Assembly: GCA_038530555.1 (NCBI GenBank)
Contig: JBCBCN010000003.1
Location: 248,001-312,000, forward strand
Reading direction: 5' to 3'
DNA: 64,000 bases
From: HKCCE3408 sp038530555
Lineage (GTDB): Bacteria > Pseudomonadota > Alphaproteobacteria > Rhodobacterales > Rhodobacteraceae
The notes below the pieces were generated by a model that did not search any database, had not been told where the DNA came from, and was given only the letters and a program-made list of their open reading frames with translations. Below, piece after piece: positions 25,385 to 34,895 of the stretch; position 1 is the first letter of the stretch, and each line of letters begins with the position of its first letter. Both the position numbers and the translations under genes were made by a program.

Positions 25385-27886
25385 TTATGCGGCTTTTGCA
25401 GTGATCAAGTCCGGCATTGTTGACAGAACAAATTCGGCAAGATCGGCGTCAGGATCGAAATGCACTGCGATGCCGTTGCGCGCCTTAGAGACCGCACCAC
25501 CCTGCGCACCAAGATGAAATGCGTGAACTGGCAGGCCCGTAGCCAGGGCTTCATGCGTGGTGAAAGAGAACGTTTCTGGCCAAATCGAAGGGATCAGCCA
25601 GCGTGTCACGCCATATCGCTCAGCTAGAGCTGAGATGTCCGCAGACTGATACGTCCCGGTACAGGGAATTCCATTTGGCAAGTTGAAGGCGGGATCAATG
25701 TTCCCGATCACGACAAGATCGATCATGGGATCATCTGAGACTTTGTGCGCGAGATCGCGCACGACGCCCGCGCCTTTATGCTGGCCGATATTGCCGAGCA
25801 CCCCGATGACGTCCCGCGGGCCTGCCGGAGCGGCAAGTTTGCGCGGCTTGGCCGGCAAGGCGTGAGGCCTGATCCGCAGCTTCCGGCGCAGCTTTGGATA
25901 GACATGCAGGACATGGTCACGACTGTCTTGGGAAAACACCACTGCCCGGTCCGCCTCATTTAGGAAAGCGCCCCATGCCGCACGCCATCCGACAAGATCG
26001 ACAACGCTGCCGTTTGGCCGGCGCAGCGCATGGGCCGGGTCTCGCGTGTCAGATGCGACAGCGCCCCGGTACCGTCCATCACTGTCTAGCAGAGTGTAGG
26101 ACGGGCTGAGTGGAAAGAAGTCGTGAAAAAGAACCTCGAGCCAGTCGTCTCGATCAGCGCGCTTGAGTTTGGAGAAATAAGCGGGGAGAGCCGCAGGGTC
26201 CGGATCTCCGACTGCGCACGAATACACGAGCTCGAGCGCGTCAATCGGCTGGAGTAGGGCTTGGATGAAGGAAAAATCATCGCTCTCCCCGGTCAGAACA
26301 CCCTGCGATGTATGGACCTCCAGGCGCCATCGTGCCGCACCGCCGACGCGCAAGACAAACGCGCCGGGATTATGCCCGAGCACCGAGCGTAGGCGTGTTT
26401 GTAAATAATGCTCAGCGCCCCCGCCAAGAGAATGCGCCAGAAAGAGCGGGACGCGATCCTCGGCCCGGGCCGCAATCCAGCCAATGACGAGGGCAATCCG
26501 AGCCGTCGCGAGGGGATCTTGCTCAAGAAAGCTCTGAACTTCCGCGTCAAAATAGGGATGGCGACGCGTGATGAGCGCATTGTTGCGCGCAATCAGTGCG
26601 GCCTTCGCCGACGAGCCAAAACTCTCGCCGCCGCGATGCTCCACGAAAAGGCCCGGCAGGCCAAGATGCATGCCGCCCAGCGCGCGCGTCCGTTGGCACC
26701 AGTCCACTTCTTCCCCGTAGCCGCGGCCAAAACCCTCATCCAAGCTAGGCACGCGATCTAAGAATTTCCGGTGCATCGCCATACAAAATCCGACCCCGGT
26801 CGGCACCACAGTGAGCAAGGCTTCGGGATTAAATCGGCGCGCAACTTCATCAACGCTATCGGCTTCACCGGGCGCAAGTTGTAGGGGGCATTCCTCTGAC
26901 AGGATCGACAGAATGGTCGCATCATTGGACATCGGCGTGACGCTGGCGATGTTTTCGTGCTGCGAGAAGGGTCGCAAAAGGCGACTCGCCCAGGCCTCCG
27001 GCACGAGGGCGTCAGAGTTGAGCAACACCGCGTGTTCACCACGATCGGCCGCCAGCTCCAAGCCCCGGTTTACTGAACTGATAAAACCGAGGTTTTCGCG
27101 GTTTTCGAGCAGTGTGACTTTATCGCCGAACCACTCCGCCCATAGGCGCAGCCACGGCCGGACCCGGTCATCTGTCGAAGCATCTTCAACGATCACGAGG
27201 TGCCACGGGAGATCCGTGTGATCGACGACACGGCGCAAACACTCCTGCAGAACGTCAAAGGCATTGTAGACCGGCACGATGATCGTGATCGGCAATTCCG
27301 TAGATGATGGCGATAGCCCCGCGCAGTCAAAAAGGCGATGCTCAAGTCTTCGCGAACATTCCACCGAGGTCAAACGCAGCCGCTGCTTGATCCGAGTTCG
27401 TTGAAGTTGGGTCGGCTTGACAGCCTCCCGGACCAGGAGTGGCGCAGTAGCGATACAGTCGGTGCAAAACCGGATAAGCGTCGCAATACGCGCTCGCAGG
27501 ATCGTCCTAGTGTTGGGCACATCGACCGCGAGTTCAACAATCGCGCCTTCGAAATCCAAACGCAGGCGCGCCACCCGTTTCTGCCACGGCACGGAAAGCT
27601 GAAATCCGCAATCAGTCCGCACACCCAGTTTCACACTTACATCTGGTCGGCGTTTATGGGGCACCGTCTTTCGCGTTAGGCCAGCGCATTGCAGCTCAAG
27701 CGCATTTGCCGTCGTCCAACCCTCTAAGTGAAGCTTACCGCCCGACACCCAAATGCGATCAATGTGACCGGCATGTTTGCGACCCGACACGCGCAAGGTC
27801 TGCGACCAAGGCATCAGCGTGAAATGGCGGTCGGAGTATCTTTGAAAAAGTCGTCGAATTTTTGCGAGCAAGAGGCTTCTCCTCAT
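25385..27886 (-). CDS. Two-domain glycosyltransferase (GT2 plus GT4-like)
   Basis: 833 residues. Residues 1-195 are a basic region of unknown role. A GT-A family 2 domain starts near 200 (PITIIVPVYNAF) with the nucleotide-sugar acidic motif around Asn290-Ser-Asp292 and the acceptor-side FGRGYGEEVDWCQR. The C-terminal 350 residues look like a GT-B family 4 domain: GVLGNIGQHKGAGVV and the E-x7-E motif in PETFSFTTHEAL. Such fused enzymes add two sugars to a surface glycan. It lies downstream of the rhamnose genes, so rhamnose may be one donor. The start has no clear ribosome-binding site. Confidence 0.85.
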   Translation of the reverse strand: MRRSLLLAKIRRLFQRYSDRHFTLMPWSQTLRVSGRKHAGHIDRIWVSGGKLHLEGWTTANALELQCAGLTRKTVPHKRRPDVSVKLGVRTDCGFQLSVPWQKRVARLRLDFEGAIVELAVDVPNTRTILRARIATLIRFCTDCIATAPLLVREAVKPTQLQRTRIKQRLRLTSVECSRRLEHRLFDCAGLSPSSTELPITIIVPVYNAFDVLQECLRRVVDHTDLPWHLVIVEDASTDDRVRPWLRLWAEWFGDKVTLLENRENLGFISSVNRGLELAADRGEHAVLLNSDALVPEAWASRLLRPFSQHENIASVTPMSNDATILSILSEECPLQLAPGEADSVDEVARRFNPEALLTVVPTGVGFCMAMHRKFLDRVPSLDEGFGRGYGEEVDWCQRTRALGGMHLGLPGLFVEHRGGESFGSSAKAALIARNNALITRRHPYFDAEVQSFLEQDPLATARIALVIGWIAARAEDRVPLFLAHSLGGGAEHYLQTRLRSVLGHNPGAFVLRVGGAARWRLEVHTSQGVLTGESDDFSFIQALLQPIDALELVYSCAVGDPDPAALPAYFSKLKRADRDDWLEVLFHDFFPLSPSYTLLDSDGRYRGAVASDTRDPAHALRRPNGSVVDLVGWRAAWGAFLNEADRAVVFSQDSRDHVLHVYPKLRRKLRIRPHALPAKPRKLAAPAGPRDVIGVLGNIGQHKGAGVVRDLAHKVSDDPMIDLVVIGNIDPAFNLPNGIPCTGTYQSADISALAERYGVTRWLIPSIWPETFSFTTHEALATGLPVHAFHLGAQGGAVSKARNGIAVHFDPDADLAEFVLSTMPDLITAKAA

Positions 27887-27946
27887 TGGGTATGAGGAGC
27901 TTGCGCATCGAGAGTTAATGGCGCGTGTAGCGAAGAACGGTTCGCG

Positions 27947-28825
27947 CTAATTTCGGTCGAGAATTTCCATCAGATACGCGCCGTAGCGGTTCTTTCCGAA
28001 AATCTCGGCGCGCTTCTCAAGCTCATCCGCCGTAATCCAACCCTGCTCATAGGCAATTTCATCGGGGCTTCCGGTTTGCAGGCCTTGGCGATTCTCAAGC
28101 GTTTGAACAAAGTTCGACGCTTCCAACAGGCTGGCATGGGTGCCAGTATCGAGCCAGGCATAGCCGCGACCCATTTTTTGAACATCCAGAAGGCCTTCGT
28201 TCAGATACATCTCCAGCAACGAGACGATCTCAAGCTCACCCCGCGCCGATGGCGTCACTTGCCGGGCGCGTTCCGGTGCCGAGCCATCCAAGAAATAGAG
28301 GCCGGTGACGGCGTAGTTCGACGGCGGCTTAGACGGCTTTTCTATGATGCTACGGGCAAGGCCGTCTGCATCGAAATCCACCACGCCATAACGCTCTGGG
28401 TCAGAGACGTGGTAGCCAAAGACAGTGCCGCCCGTTTGACGCTCACCCGCCGCCGAAAGGATCTTGGGCAGGCCGTGACCGAAAAAGACGTTGTCGCCAA
28501 GCACCATCGCCGACGGCGCACCCGCCAAAAACGCCTCGGCCAGAAGATAGGCCTGCGCCAGCCCATCGGGCGACGGCTGTTCGATATAAGTCAGCTCAAG
28601 CCCCCATTGGCGCCCATCACCCAGGGTGCGCTTGAACTGATCCTGATCGATTGGCGTGGTGATCACGGCGATCTCGCGGATCCCAGCCAGCATCATGACC
28701 GAGAGGGGATAATAGATCATCGGCTTATCGTAGACGGGCAGGAGCTGCTTTGAGACGCCCATCGTGATCGGATAAAGCCGCGTCCCCGAGCCACCGGCTA
28801 GGATGATACCTTTACGCTGTGTCAT
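27947..28825 (-). CDS. rfbA: Glucose-1-phosphate thymidylyltransferase
   Basis: 292 residues, the standard length of RmlA. The nucleotide-binding motif GGSGTRLYPITMGVSKQLLP opens the protein, with YDKPMIYYPLS and GDNVFFGHGL following. It makes dTDP-glucose from dTTP and glucose-1-phosphate, the first step to dTDP-L-rhamnose. The ATG has AAGGAA upstream. It is the last rhamnose gene of the operon rfbCBDA, 80 bases after rfbD. Confidence 0.97.
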   Translation of the reverse strand: MTQRKGIILAGGSGTRLYPITMGVSKQLLPVYDKPMIYYPLSVMMLAGIREIAVITTPIDQDQFKRTLGDGRQWGLELTYIEQPSPDGLAQAYLLAEAFLAGAPSAMVLGDNVFFGHGLPKILSAAGERQTGGTVFGYHVSDPERYGVVDFDADGLARSIIEKPSKPPSNYAVTGLYFLDGSAPERARQVTPSARGELEIVSLLEMYLNEGLLDVQKMGRGYAWLDTGTHASLLEASNFVQTLENRQGLQTGSPDEIAYEQGWITADELEKRAEIFGKNRYGAYLMEILDRN

Positions 28826-28905
28826 GAAATTCCTTCAAATCTGATCAATGTGGCTCAGCTCATGGGCGCGCGCATGTGGGCGCAAATCTGTTCACGCGCC
28901 GCACA

Positions 28906-29754
28906 TCAATGTGCCGTCAGCTTGGCGATCATTGCCTCTATGCTGCTGCGCCAAAGAGGACGGTCGATACCGAAATCGGCCTTCAATGAGGCGCAATCCA
29001 AACGGGAATTCAAAGGACGAATTGCGGGAGTCGGGTATTCCGAGCTTGGGATTGGGTTCACTTTGCAAGGGAGGCGGGCCTCTTGGAAGATCGCCTCGGC
29101 AAAATCGGCCCAGCTCGCGTCGTCACGTCCAGAGAAGTGATAGGTGCCGCCCTTTGCATCTTTGTCGTCCACAAGCCGGGTTGCGATGGTCAGGCAGGCA
29201 TCCGCGATGGCGGGAGCGGGTGTGGGTCCGCCGACCTGGTCGTCGACCACGTTGAGGTTTTCGCGTTCGCCTCCGAGCCTGAGCATGGTCTTGAGGAAGT
29301 TCGAGCCAACATCCGAGAACACCCAAGAGGTGCGCAGAATGACATGGCGTGCAGCGCTAGACCGGATGGCAACCTCTCCGGCCAGTTTGCTTCTGCCATA
29401 GGCGCCGGCCGCCTCGGTTGGGTCATTTGGCTTCCAGGGCACTTCTCCAGACCCGTCAAACACGTAATCGGTCGAGATATGGACGAGGGGGATATCCAAG
29501 GAAGCACAGGCTTCCGCCATCTCTCTGGGGGCATCACCGTTAATTCGGGTCGCCAGGTCTTCTTCGCTCTCTGCTTTATCAACGGCTGTATAGGCGGCGG
29601 CATTGATAACGGTAAGAGGAGCTGCGCGATGGATCGCGGCAGCGCATGCCCCAGGCTTGGCGAGGTCCGCCTCGGACCGGTCAAGGCACACAACGCCGTT
29701 ACGCGGCGCCAATGCGCTTGCGACTTGGCCGGTTTTGCCAAAGACCAGGATCAC
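28906..29754 (-). CDS. rfbD: dTDP-4-dehydrorhamnose reductase
   Basis: 282 residues, starting with GTG that overlaps the rfbB stop (GTGA). RmlD features: the N-terminal FGKTGQVASAL nucleotide loop, INAAAYTAVDKAE, HISTDYVFDG and the catalytic YGRSKLAGE. It reduces dTDP-4-keto-L-rhamnose with NAD(P)H, the last step of the pathway. Translational coupling with rfbB fits an equimolar pathway. Confidence 0.96.
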   Translation of the reverse strand: MILVFGKTGQVASALAPRNGVVCLDRSEADLAKPGACAAAIHRAAPLTVINAAAYTAVDKAESEEDLATRINGDAPREMAEACASLDIPLVHISTDYVFDGSGEVPWKPNDPTEAAGAYGRSKLAGEVAIRSSAARHVILRTSWVFSDVGSNFLKTMLRLGGERENLNVVDDQVGGPTPAPAIADACLTIATRLVDDKDAKGGTYHFSGRDDASWADFAEAIFQEARLPCKVNPIPSSEYPTPAIRPLNSRLDCASLKADFGIDRPLWRSSIEAMIAKLTAH

Positions 29755-30791
29755 TGGGCAGCCCCCAACCGTTTACCCACGCCATCCCGGTCGAGCAGTG
29801 GACGCCACCAATCCTCACGCTCAAGAAACCAGGTCACGGTCCGGCGCAAGCCTTCGTCGATCGTCAGAGAAGGTGTCCAACCCAGCTCATCCTTGATCCG
29901 GCTGGCATCGATTGCATAGCGGCGGTCATGACCGGGACGGTCCGTGACAAAGGTGATCAGCCTGTCATGAGGCGCATAATCGGGCCGAAGTTCATCGAGG
30001 ATCGCGCAGATCCGACGAACGAGGTCAATATTGGCCACCTCTGCGTTGCCACCGATATTGTAGCTTCGCCCGGTCTTCCCTTCTATCGAGACGTGCAGGA
30101 GCGCGTCTGCATGGTCCTCAACGAACAGCCAGTCGCGAATATTCTGCCCGTCCCCATAAACCGGGATCTCACGGCCATGGAGCGCGTTCAGGATCACTAC
30201 CGGGATTAGCTTCTCCGGGAAGTGGAAGGGGCCGTAGTTGTTTGAGCAATTGGTCGTGACGACAGGCAGGCCATAGGTCTCGTGCCAGGCCCGCACGAGA
30301 TGATCGGACGCCGCTTTGGATGCGGAATAAGGGGAATTGGGCGCATAGGGGGTAGATTCGGTGAACAGACCCTCGGCGCCGAGGGATCCATAGACCTCAT
30401 CGGTTGAGATGTGGTGCAGCCGGAAGGCGTCAGGCTTGCCGAGCGTGTCCCAGTGCTTACGAGCCGCTTCCAACAGGTTGAATGTGCCGGTGATGTTGGT
30501 GTCAATGAAATCAGACGGTCCATCGATCGATCGGTCGACGTGACTTTCGGCGGCAAGATGCATCACGCGGTCGGGCTTGTGGGTCTCAAAGGCTGCCTCC
30601 AACGCGCTGCGATCTCGAAGATCCGCCTCAACGAAGGTGTAATTCGGCTCTGACGCCACGCTGGCAACATTGGACAGCGACCCCGAATAGGTCAGCGCAT
30701 CCAGATTGATGACGTGGAGCCCCTGCGAGACGGCCAAACGCACCACAGCCGAGCCGATAAAGCCGGCCCCTCCGGTCACAAGCAGCCGCAT
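29751..30791 (-). CDS. rfbB: dTDP-glucose 4,6-dehydratase
   Basis: 346 residues. NAD-binding GGAGFIGSA at the N-terminus, the active-site STDEVYGSLG segment, and the YSASKAASDHL Tyr-Lys motif identify RmlB. It converts dTDP-glucose to dTDP-4-keto-6-deoxyglucose. The ATG overlaps the rfbC stop by one base (TAATG). Confidence 0.97.
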   Translation of the reverse strand: MRLLVTGGAGFIGSAVVRLAVSQGLHVINLDALTYSGSLSNVASVASEPNYTFVEADLRDRSALEAAFETHKPDRVMHLAAESHVDRSIDGPSDFIDTNITGTFNLLEAARKHWDTLGKPDAFRLHHISTDEVYGSLGAEGLFTESTPYAPNSPYSASKAASDHLVRAWHETYGLPVVTTNCSNNYGPFHFPEKLIPVVILNALHGREIPVYGDGQNIRDWLFVEDHADALLHVSIEGKTGRSYNIGGNAEVANIDLVRRICAILDELRPDYAPHDRLITFVTDRPGHDRRYAIDASRIKDELGWTPSLTIDEGLRRTVTWFLEREDWWRPLLDRDGVGKRLGAAQ

Positions 30792-31360
30792 TAGGGCGCC
30801 TCGCTGTAGATGAAGTCATGCGCCAATTCTTTGAGTGCCACGGCAGCCTCGTCTTTCTCTGACACGACCGGCGCCACGCCACCTAATTCCCAATCGATGC
30901 CGATCTCGGGATCATCGTAGCGCACGGACCGATCCGTGGTCGGATCATAATAGTCACTGCATTTGTAAATGATCTCTGTATTTGGTTCTCGTGTGACGAA
31001 ACCGTGGAGAAATCCTTGCGGGATCAAAAGCTGCTTTGCGTTCTCGAAAGTTAGCTCAACACCGTACCATTTACCAAAGGTCGGAGAGCCTTGGCGGATG
31101 TCCACGGCCACATCGAAAAGCCTTCCGCGACCACAGCGGACCAGTTTTGCCTGCGCGGTGGGCGCGATCTGACAATGCAATCCGCGTAGCGTTCCAGGTG
31201 CTGTGGACAGGGAGTGGTTGTCCTGCACGAAGTCCAACGAAATATGATGTTCTTGTAATGTTCTCGCGTTCCAGCTTTCGCTGAAAAAGCCCCGCGCATC
31301 CCCGAAACGACGCGGCGTGAGGACAAGTAGATCGGGGATTGGGGTTTGCTCAACCAGCAC
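30791..31360 (-). CDS. rfbC: dTDP-4-dehydrorhamnose 3,5-epimerase
   Basis: 189 residues from a GTG at 31360 that has AAAGGAGG six bases upstream; a longer open frame lacks such a site. The cupin epimerase motifs are clear: RGFFSESW, the catalytic His in GTLRGLHCQ, LIPQGFLHGFVT and the Tyr in EIIYKCSDYYDP. First gene of rfbCBDA. The 240 bases upstream, shared with the divergent RTX gene, should hold the promoters; I could not assign boxes with confidence. Confidence 0.96.
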   Translation of the reverse strand: MLVEQTPIPDLLVLTPRRFGDARGFFSESWNARTLQEHHISLDFVQDNHSLSTAPGTLRGLHCQIAPTAQAKLVRCGRGRLFDVAVDIRQGSPTFGKWYGVELTFENAKQLLIPQGFLHGFVTREPNTEIIYKCSDYYDPTTDRSVRYDDPEIGIDWELGGVAPVVSEKDEAAVALKELAHDFIYSEAP

Positions 31361-31602
31361 GGTGAGCCTCCTTTGATACTCCAAGCCTTTGCCGGCGCAA
31401 TAGCACCCTGCGGCAGGGAAATCATCAACCAATTCAGGGCCATGGAAAGACACCGTAAAGACCTCATCAAATTGATGTTAAACCATATGTAGATAGTCTT
31501 AGCACCCGCATGAGTTCTTTAACCGGTTGCCCGGTACCTCTGCGCTCGCTTCGGGCACAGCCGCCATGAGGCTTTGCGATTGAGACAGTCGGGACAAAGA
31601 AC

Positions 31603-34600
31603 TTGCCAGATTTTGCCTATTCTTCAACGATCACCCGCTCCCCCGCCAGCGCAATGACGGGGATCACCGATCTGGACCTGCGTGTCGCGGAGAGCGGTGC
31701 CCTTGTGCTTTACGCGACCAGCCGGTCGGGCATGACCATTTCCGAATACACGATCTCCGGTAACGTCACTTTCACCGGGTTTACCGCGCTGCCCACCGAT
31801 ATCGCCGATGTTGGATTCATCACCTCAGGCGGCAGCAATTTCGCCTTTGGTTTGGGGCCGGGGTTGGTCGATCCGGTTCTTTGGGATGTGACTTCCGACG
31901 GGGGCTTCACGTCACCTGACAGCCTGGCTTCCGGGACCAGCACGGCATTCGGCTTTGCCGCGGCCACCACAATCGAAGTGTCCGGGAACAGCTATTTCTA
32001 TGGCGCGGGCTACAGCGACGCAGACCTTTATTCCTACCGAGTCGACCCATCGGGCACCATGACACCGGTCACGGGTAACACGTTTCCGGCGGGGGCATCG
32101 CGGCTTTTCGCATTGGAAATCGATGGCGCGCCCTTGCTCCTCTCGACATCGAGTGAGGGCCGCTCCATCGAAAGCCACAGCATCGACAGCAATGGCCTTT
32201 TGAGCTTTTCCGACAGCGTAGGAGCGCTTGACGGACTGGGGATTGCTGGCGTGACCGACCTTGTCCATGTGGCCCAAGCAGACGGGGATTATATTGTGGT
32301 GGCCGCGCGCGACAGCTCCTCCCTCAGCGTTCTGAGCATAGACAGCGCGGGGGCGATGACGCCGGTCGATCACATCATTGATGACCTCAACTCTCGATTT
32401 CAAAATGTAACCGCTTTGGCCGGTCTGAGTGTCGGTGACAGGCACTTTATCGCTGCGGGAGGCTTGGATGACGGTGTCAGCATCTTCGAGATGCTACCGG
32501 GAGGGCGGCTTCTGCAGGTCGAGACATTTGTCGATACATCAGACGCAGCCCTCAACAATGTCAGCGCGCTGTCTATGGCGGAAATCGGTGGAGTTTTGCA
32601 CCTTTTCGCCGGCTCCGGAGACGAAGAAGGCATCAGCCATTTCACGGCAACCACGCCCAGCGCACCGACTCAAACTGGCGGCGCGGGCAACGACCTGATC
32701 ACGGGCAGCTCAAGCGGTGAGATCTTGGCGGGCGGCGCAGGCAACGACACGATCCGAGGGGAAGCTGGCGATGACATCGTCATTGATGGCGCCGGTTCCG
32801 ACGAGCTGACGGGCGGCTCAGGCCGCGACATCTTCGTCTTGGTCGATGACAACCTGTCGGACACAATCACCGATTTCACCCTCAACGAGGACCAGCTTGA
32901 CCTGTCGGGCTGGACGTTTTTCCGCAACCCGTCCCAGCTGACGTATACTGCAACCGATACCGGCGCCACACTGGCCTTTTTCGGCGAAAGCGTCACTCTG
33001 ATCTCCTCGGATGGCCAGACACTGGAAGAAGCGGCGCTTTTGACCCAAGCGCTTTTGAATGTCTCTCGAATACCGCTTGGCGATGTCACCGCGACCGAGA
33101 TCATCGGAACAAATGCGGCCGAAACCCTGACCGGGACTGAAGCCGACAACCGGATCGAAGGTAAAGGTGGCGATGACGCGTTGCTGGGTGGTTTGGGCAA
33201 CGACATTCTCCTAGGCGGCTCGGGCCAAGATACCCTGGATGGAGGCGGCGGCTTCGACACCGTCAGCTATCAAGACGCGACCTCGGATCTCACGGCGGAT
33301 CTCGCATTCGACAATAACAACTCGGGCGCTGCAACGGGTGATGAATTCGTGCGGCTCGAACATCTCGAGGGCTCGAATTTCCGGGATAATCTTCGCGGCA
33401 GCGAGGGCGGAAATGTGCTGCGAGGGCTCGCCGGAAACGACACGGTCTTCGGACGCGGCGGCAATGACAGCATTAATGGAGGCGAGGATGACGACATCCT
33501 GCTCGGCGATGCCGGGGCAGATTTCCTAAACGGCGGAGCCGGAACTGATCGCGCAGCATATTGGACCGCTGGCTCGGGCGTCATCGCGGACTTGCTGGTT
33601 GCTCAGGTGAACACCGGGGACGCTGCAGGCGACGTGTTCAACGGCATCGAGAACCTCCAAGGCAGCAATTTCGACGATGACTTACGCGGGGATGGCCTGA
33701 GCAACGTGCTTTGGGGCAACAACGGAAACGACATCCTCCACGGACGGCAAGGCGAGGATACGTTATTCGGCGGAGATGGCGATGACATCTTGCTGAGCGG
33801 CGCGGGCACGGATGTGCTCGATGGTGGCGCCGGCCGCGACCGCGCGGCTTATTGGACGGCGCCGGGTCGGATTACCGCTGACCTTGCCTTTTCGCAGTTT
33901 GGCACCGGCGAGGCGGCCGGGGACACTTATAGCGGTATTGAAGATCTCCAAGGCACGGGCTTTGGCGATGATTTGCGTGGCGACGCATCCAACAACCGGA
34001 TTTGGGGCGGCAATGGTGGCGACATCCTTTATGGTCGCGCGGGCAATGATGTGCTCTTTGGTCAGAATGGGGATGACCGGTTGCTCGGGGGCGCCGGGGC
34101 CGACACCCTCGACGGAGGCGCAGGAATTGACCGCGCAGCTTATTGGACAGCAAGTGGCGGTTTGGTCGCGGATTTGGCGTTCTCCACAAGCAATACTGGA
34201 GAAGCAGCGGGCGACACATTCACTTCGATCGAAGATCTTCAAGGTACGAATTTCTCAGATGATCTTCGCGGTACCGCGGGCGACAATCGGATCTGGGGTG
34301 GCGGCGGCAACGACGTTCTGCATGGCCGCGGTGGCGTGGATGGTCTTTTCGGCGAAGCAGGCGATGACATTTTGCTGTCTGGCGGCGGCGGCGGGACACT
34401 CGATGGCGGTGCCGGCAACGACCGAGCCGCATACTGGACCTCACCGATCGCGATCACCGCGAGTTTGGCCAATCCGGGTTTGAACACCGGGCACGCCTTT
34501 GGTGACGCCTACGTCTCGATCGAAAACCTGCAGGGGAGCAACTTCGGCGATCGTCTGCTCGGCGATGCAGGCGACAACGAAATTTTCGGAAATAACGGCG

Positions 34601-34890
34601 ATGACGAGATTGATGGCGGTTCGGGCGGCGCGGATGTTCTGACTGGCGGTGCGGGTGCGGATTATTTTGTATTTCGCGGCGGTTCAGACACGATCGCCGA
34701 TTTCCAAGACGGGATCGACAGATTCGCCATCGACAGCGCCGTCAGCGGCGCCCTCACCGCCAGCCAGATCGTAGCTCTTGAAACCGGCCAGAACGGCGAC
34801 GCGGTGCTCGACTTTGGTTCTGGTGACCGCCTGGTCTTTGAGGGCATGGCGCCGGGCGCTTTGGACGCGAGCGATTTTGACCTAATCTAG
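31603..34890 (+). CDS. RTX calcium-binding repeat protein, probably type I secreted
   Basis: 1095 residues from a TTG start. Residues 1 to about 350 form a beta-rich region with spaced ITDLDLRV-like and SIDSNGLL-like blades, possibly a propeller. From about 357 there are glycine-aspartate nonapeptides (GGAGNDxI type). Residues 552 to about 1036 are five tandem 97-residue units, each opening with DRAAYWT (DTVSYQD in the first), then an NTGEAAGDTF and LQGSNFxDDLRG linker and calcium-binding GGxGxDxL turns. No signal peptide; the C-terminus (FEGMAPGALDASDFDLI) fits type I secretion. No export ABC/MFP genes adjoin it. It may be a surface adhesin. Confidence 0.88.
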   Translation: MPDFAYSSTITRSPASAMTGITDLDLRVAESGALVLYATSRSGMTISEYTISGNVTFTGFTALPTDIADVGFITSGGSNFAFGLGPGLVDPVLWDVTSDGGFTSPDSLASGTSTAFGFAAATTIEVSGNSYFYGAGYSDADLYSYRVDPSGTMTPVTGNTFPAGASRLFALEIDGAPLLLSTSSEGRSIESHSIDSNGLLSFSDSVGALDGLGIAGVTDLVHVAQADGDYIVVAARDSSSLSVLSIDSAGAMTPVDHIIDDLNSRFQNVTALAGLSVGDRHFIAAGGLDDGVSIFEMLPGGRLLQVETFVDTSDAALNNVSALSMAEIGGVLHLFAGSGDEEGISHFTATTPSAPTQTGGAGNDLITGSSSGEILAGGAGNDTIRGEAGDDIVIDGAGSDELTGGSGRDIFVLVDDNLSDTITDFTLNEDQLDLSGWTFFRNPSQLTYTATDTGATLAFFGESVTLISSDGQTLEEAALLTQALLNVSRIPLGDVTATEIIGTNAAETLTGTEADNRIEGKGGDDALLGGLGNDILLGGSGQDTLDGGGGFDTVSYQDATSDLTADLAFDNNNSGAATGDEFVRLEHLEGSNFRDNLRGSEGGNVLRGLAGNDTVFGRGGNDSINGGEDDDILLGDAGADFLNGGAGTDRAAYWTAGSGVIADLLVAQVNTGDAAGDVFNGIENLQGSNFDDDLRGDGLSNVLWGNNGNDILHGRQGEDTLFGGDGDDILLSGAGTDVLDGGAGRDRAAYWTAPGRITADLAFSQFGTGEAAGDTYSGIEDLQGTGFGDDLRGDASNNRIWGGNGGDILYGRAGNDVLFGQNGDDRLLGGAGADTLDGGAGIDRAAYWTASGGLVADLAFSTSNTGEAAGDTFTSIEDLQGTNFSDDLRGTAGDNRIWGGGGNDVLHGRGGVDGLFGEAGDDILLSGGGGGTLDGGAGNDRAAYWTSPIAITASLANPGLNTGHAFGDAYVSIENLQGSNFGDRLLGDAGDNEIFGNNGDDEIDGGSGGADVLTGGAGADYFVFRGGSDTIADFQDGIDRFAIDSAVSGALTASQIVALETGQNGDAVLDFGSGDRLVFEGMAPGALDASDFDLI
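33256..34710 (+). repeat. Five tandem 291-bp repeat units inside the RTX gene
   Basis: The DRAAYW landmark falls at 33256 (variant DTVSYQ), 33547, 33838, 34129 and 34420, exactly 291 bases apart each time. The end of the fifth unit is approximate. The DNA copies differ at many positions, so the array is old or under selection to diverge rather than freshly amplified. Confidence 0.85.
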
Positions 34891-34895
34891 AAATG

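Noticed and set aside
31534..31560. TGCCCG/CGGGCA inverted repeat as an rfbC terminator or attenuator
   Set aside because: The stem is only six pairs around a long loop in GC-rich DNA, with no T-run, and lies upstream of rfbC.
33256..34710. Regularly spaced repeats as a possible CRISPR array
   Set aside because: The 291-base period is coding, in frame, and encodes RTX modules; there are no short identical repeats with unique spacers.
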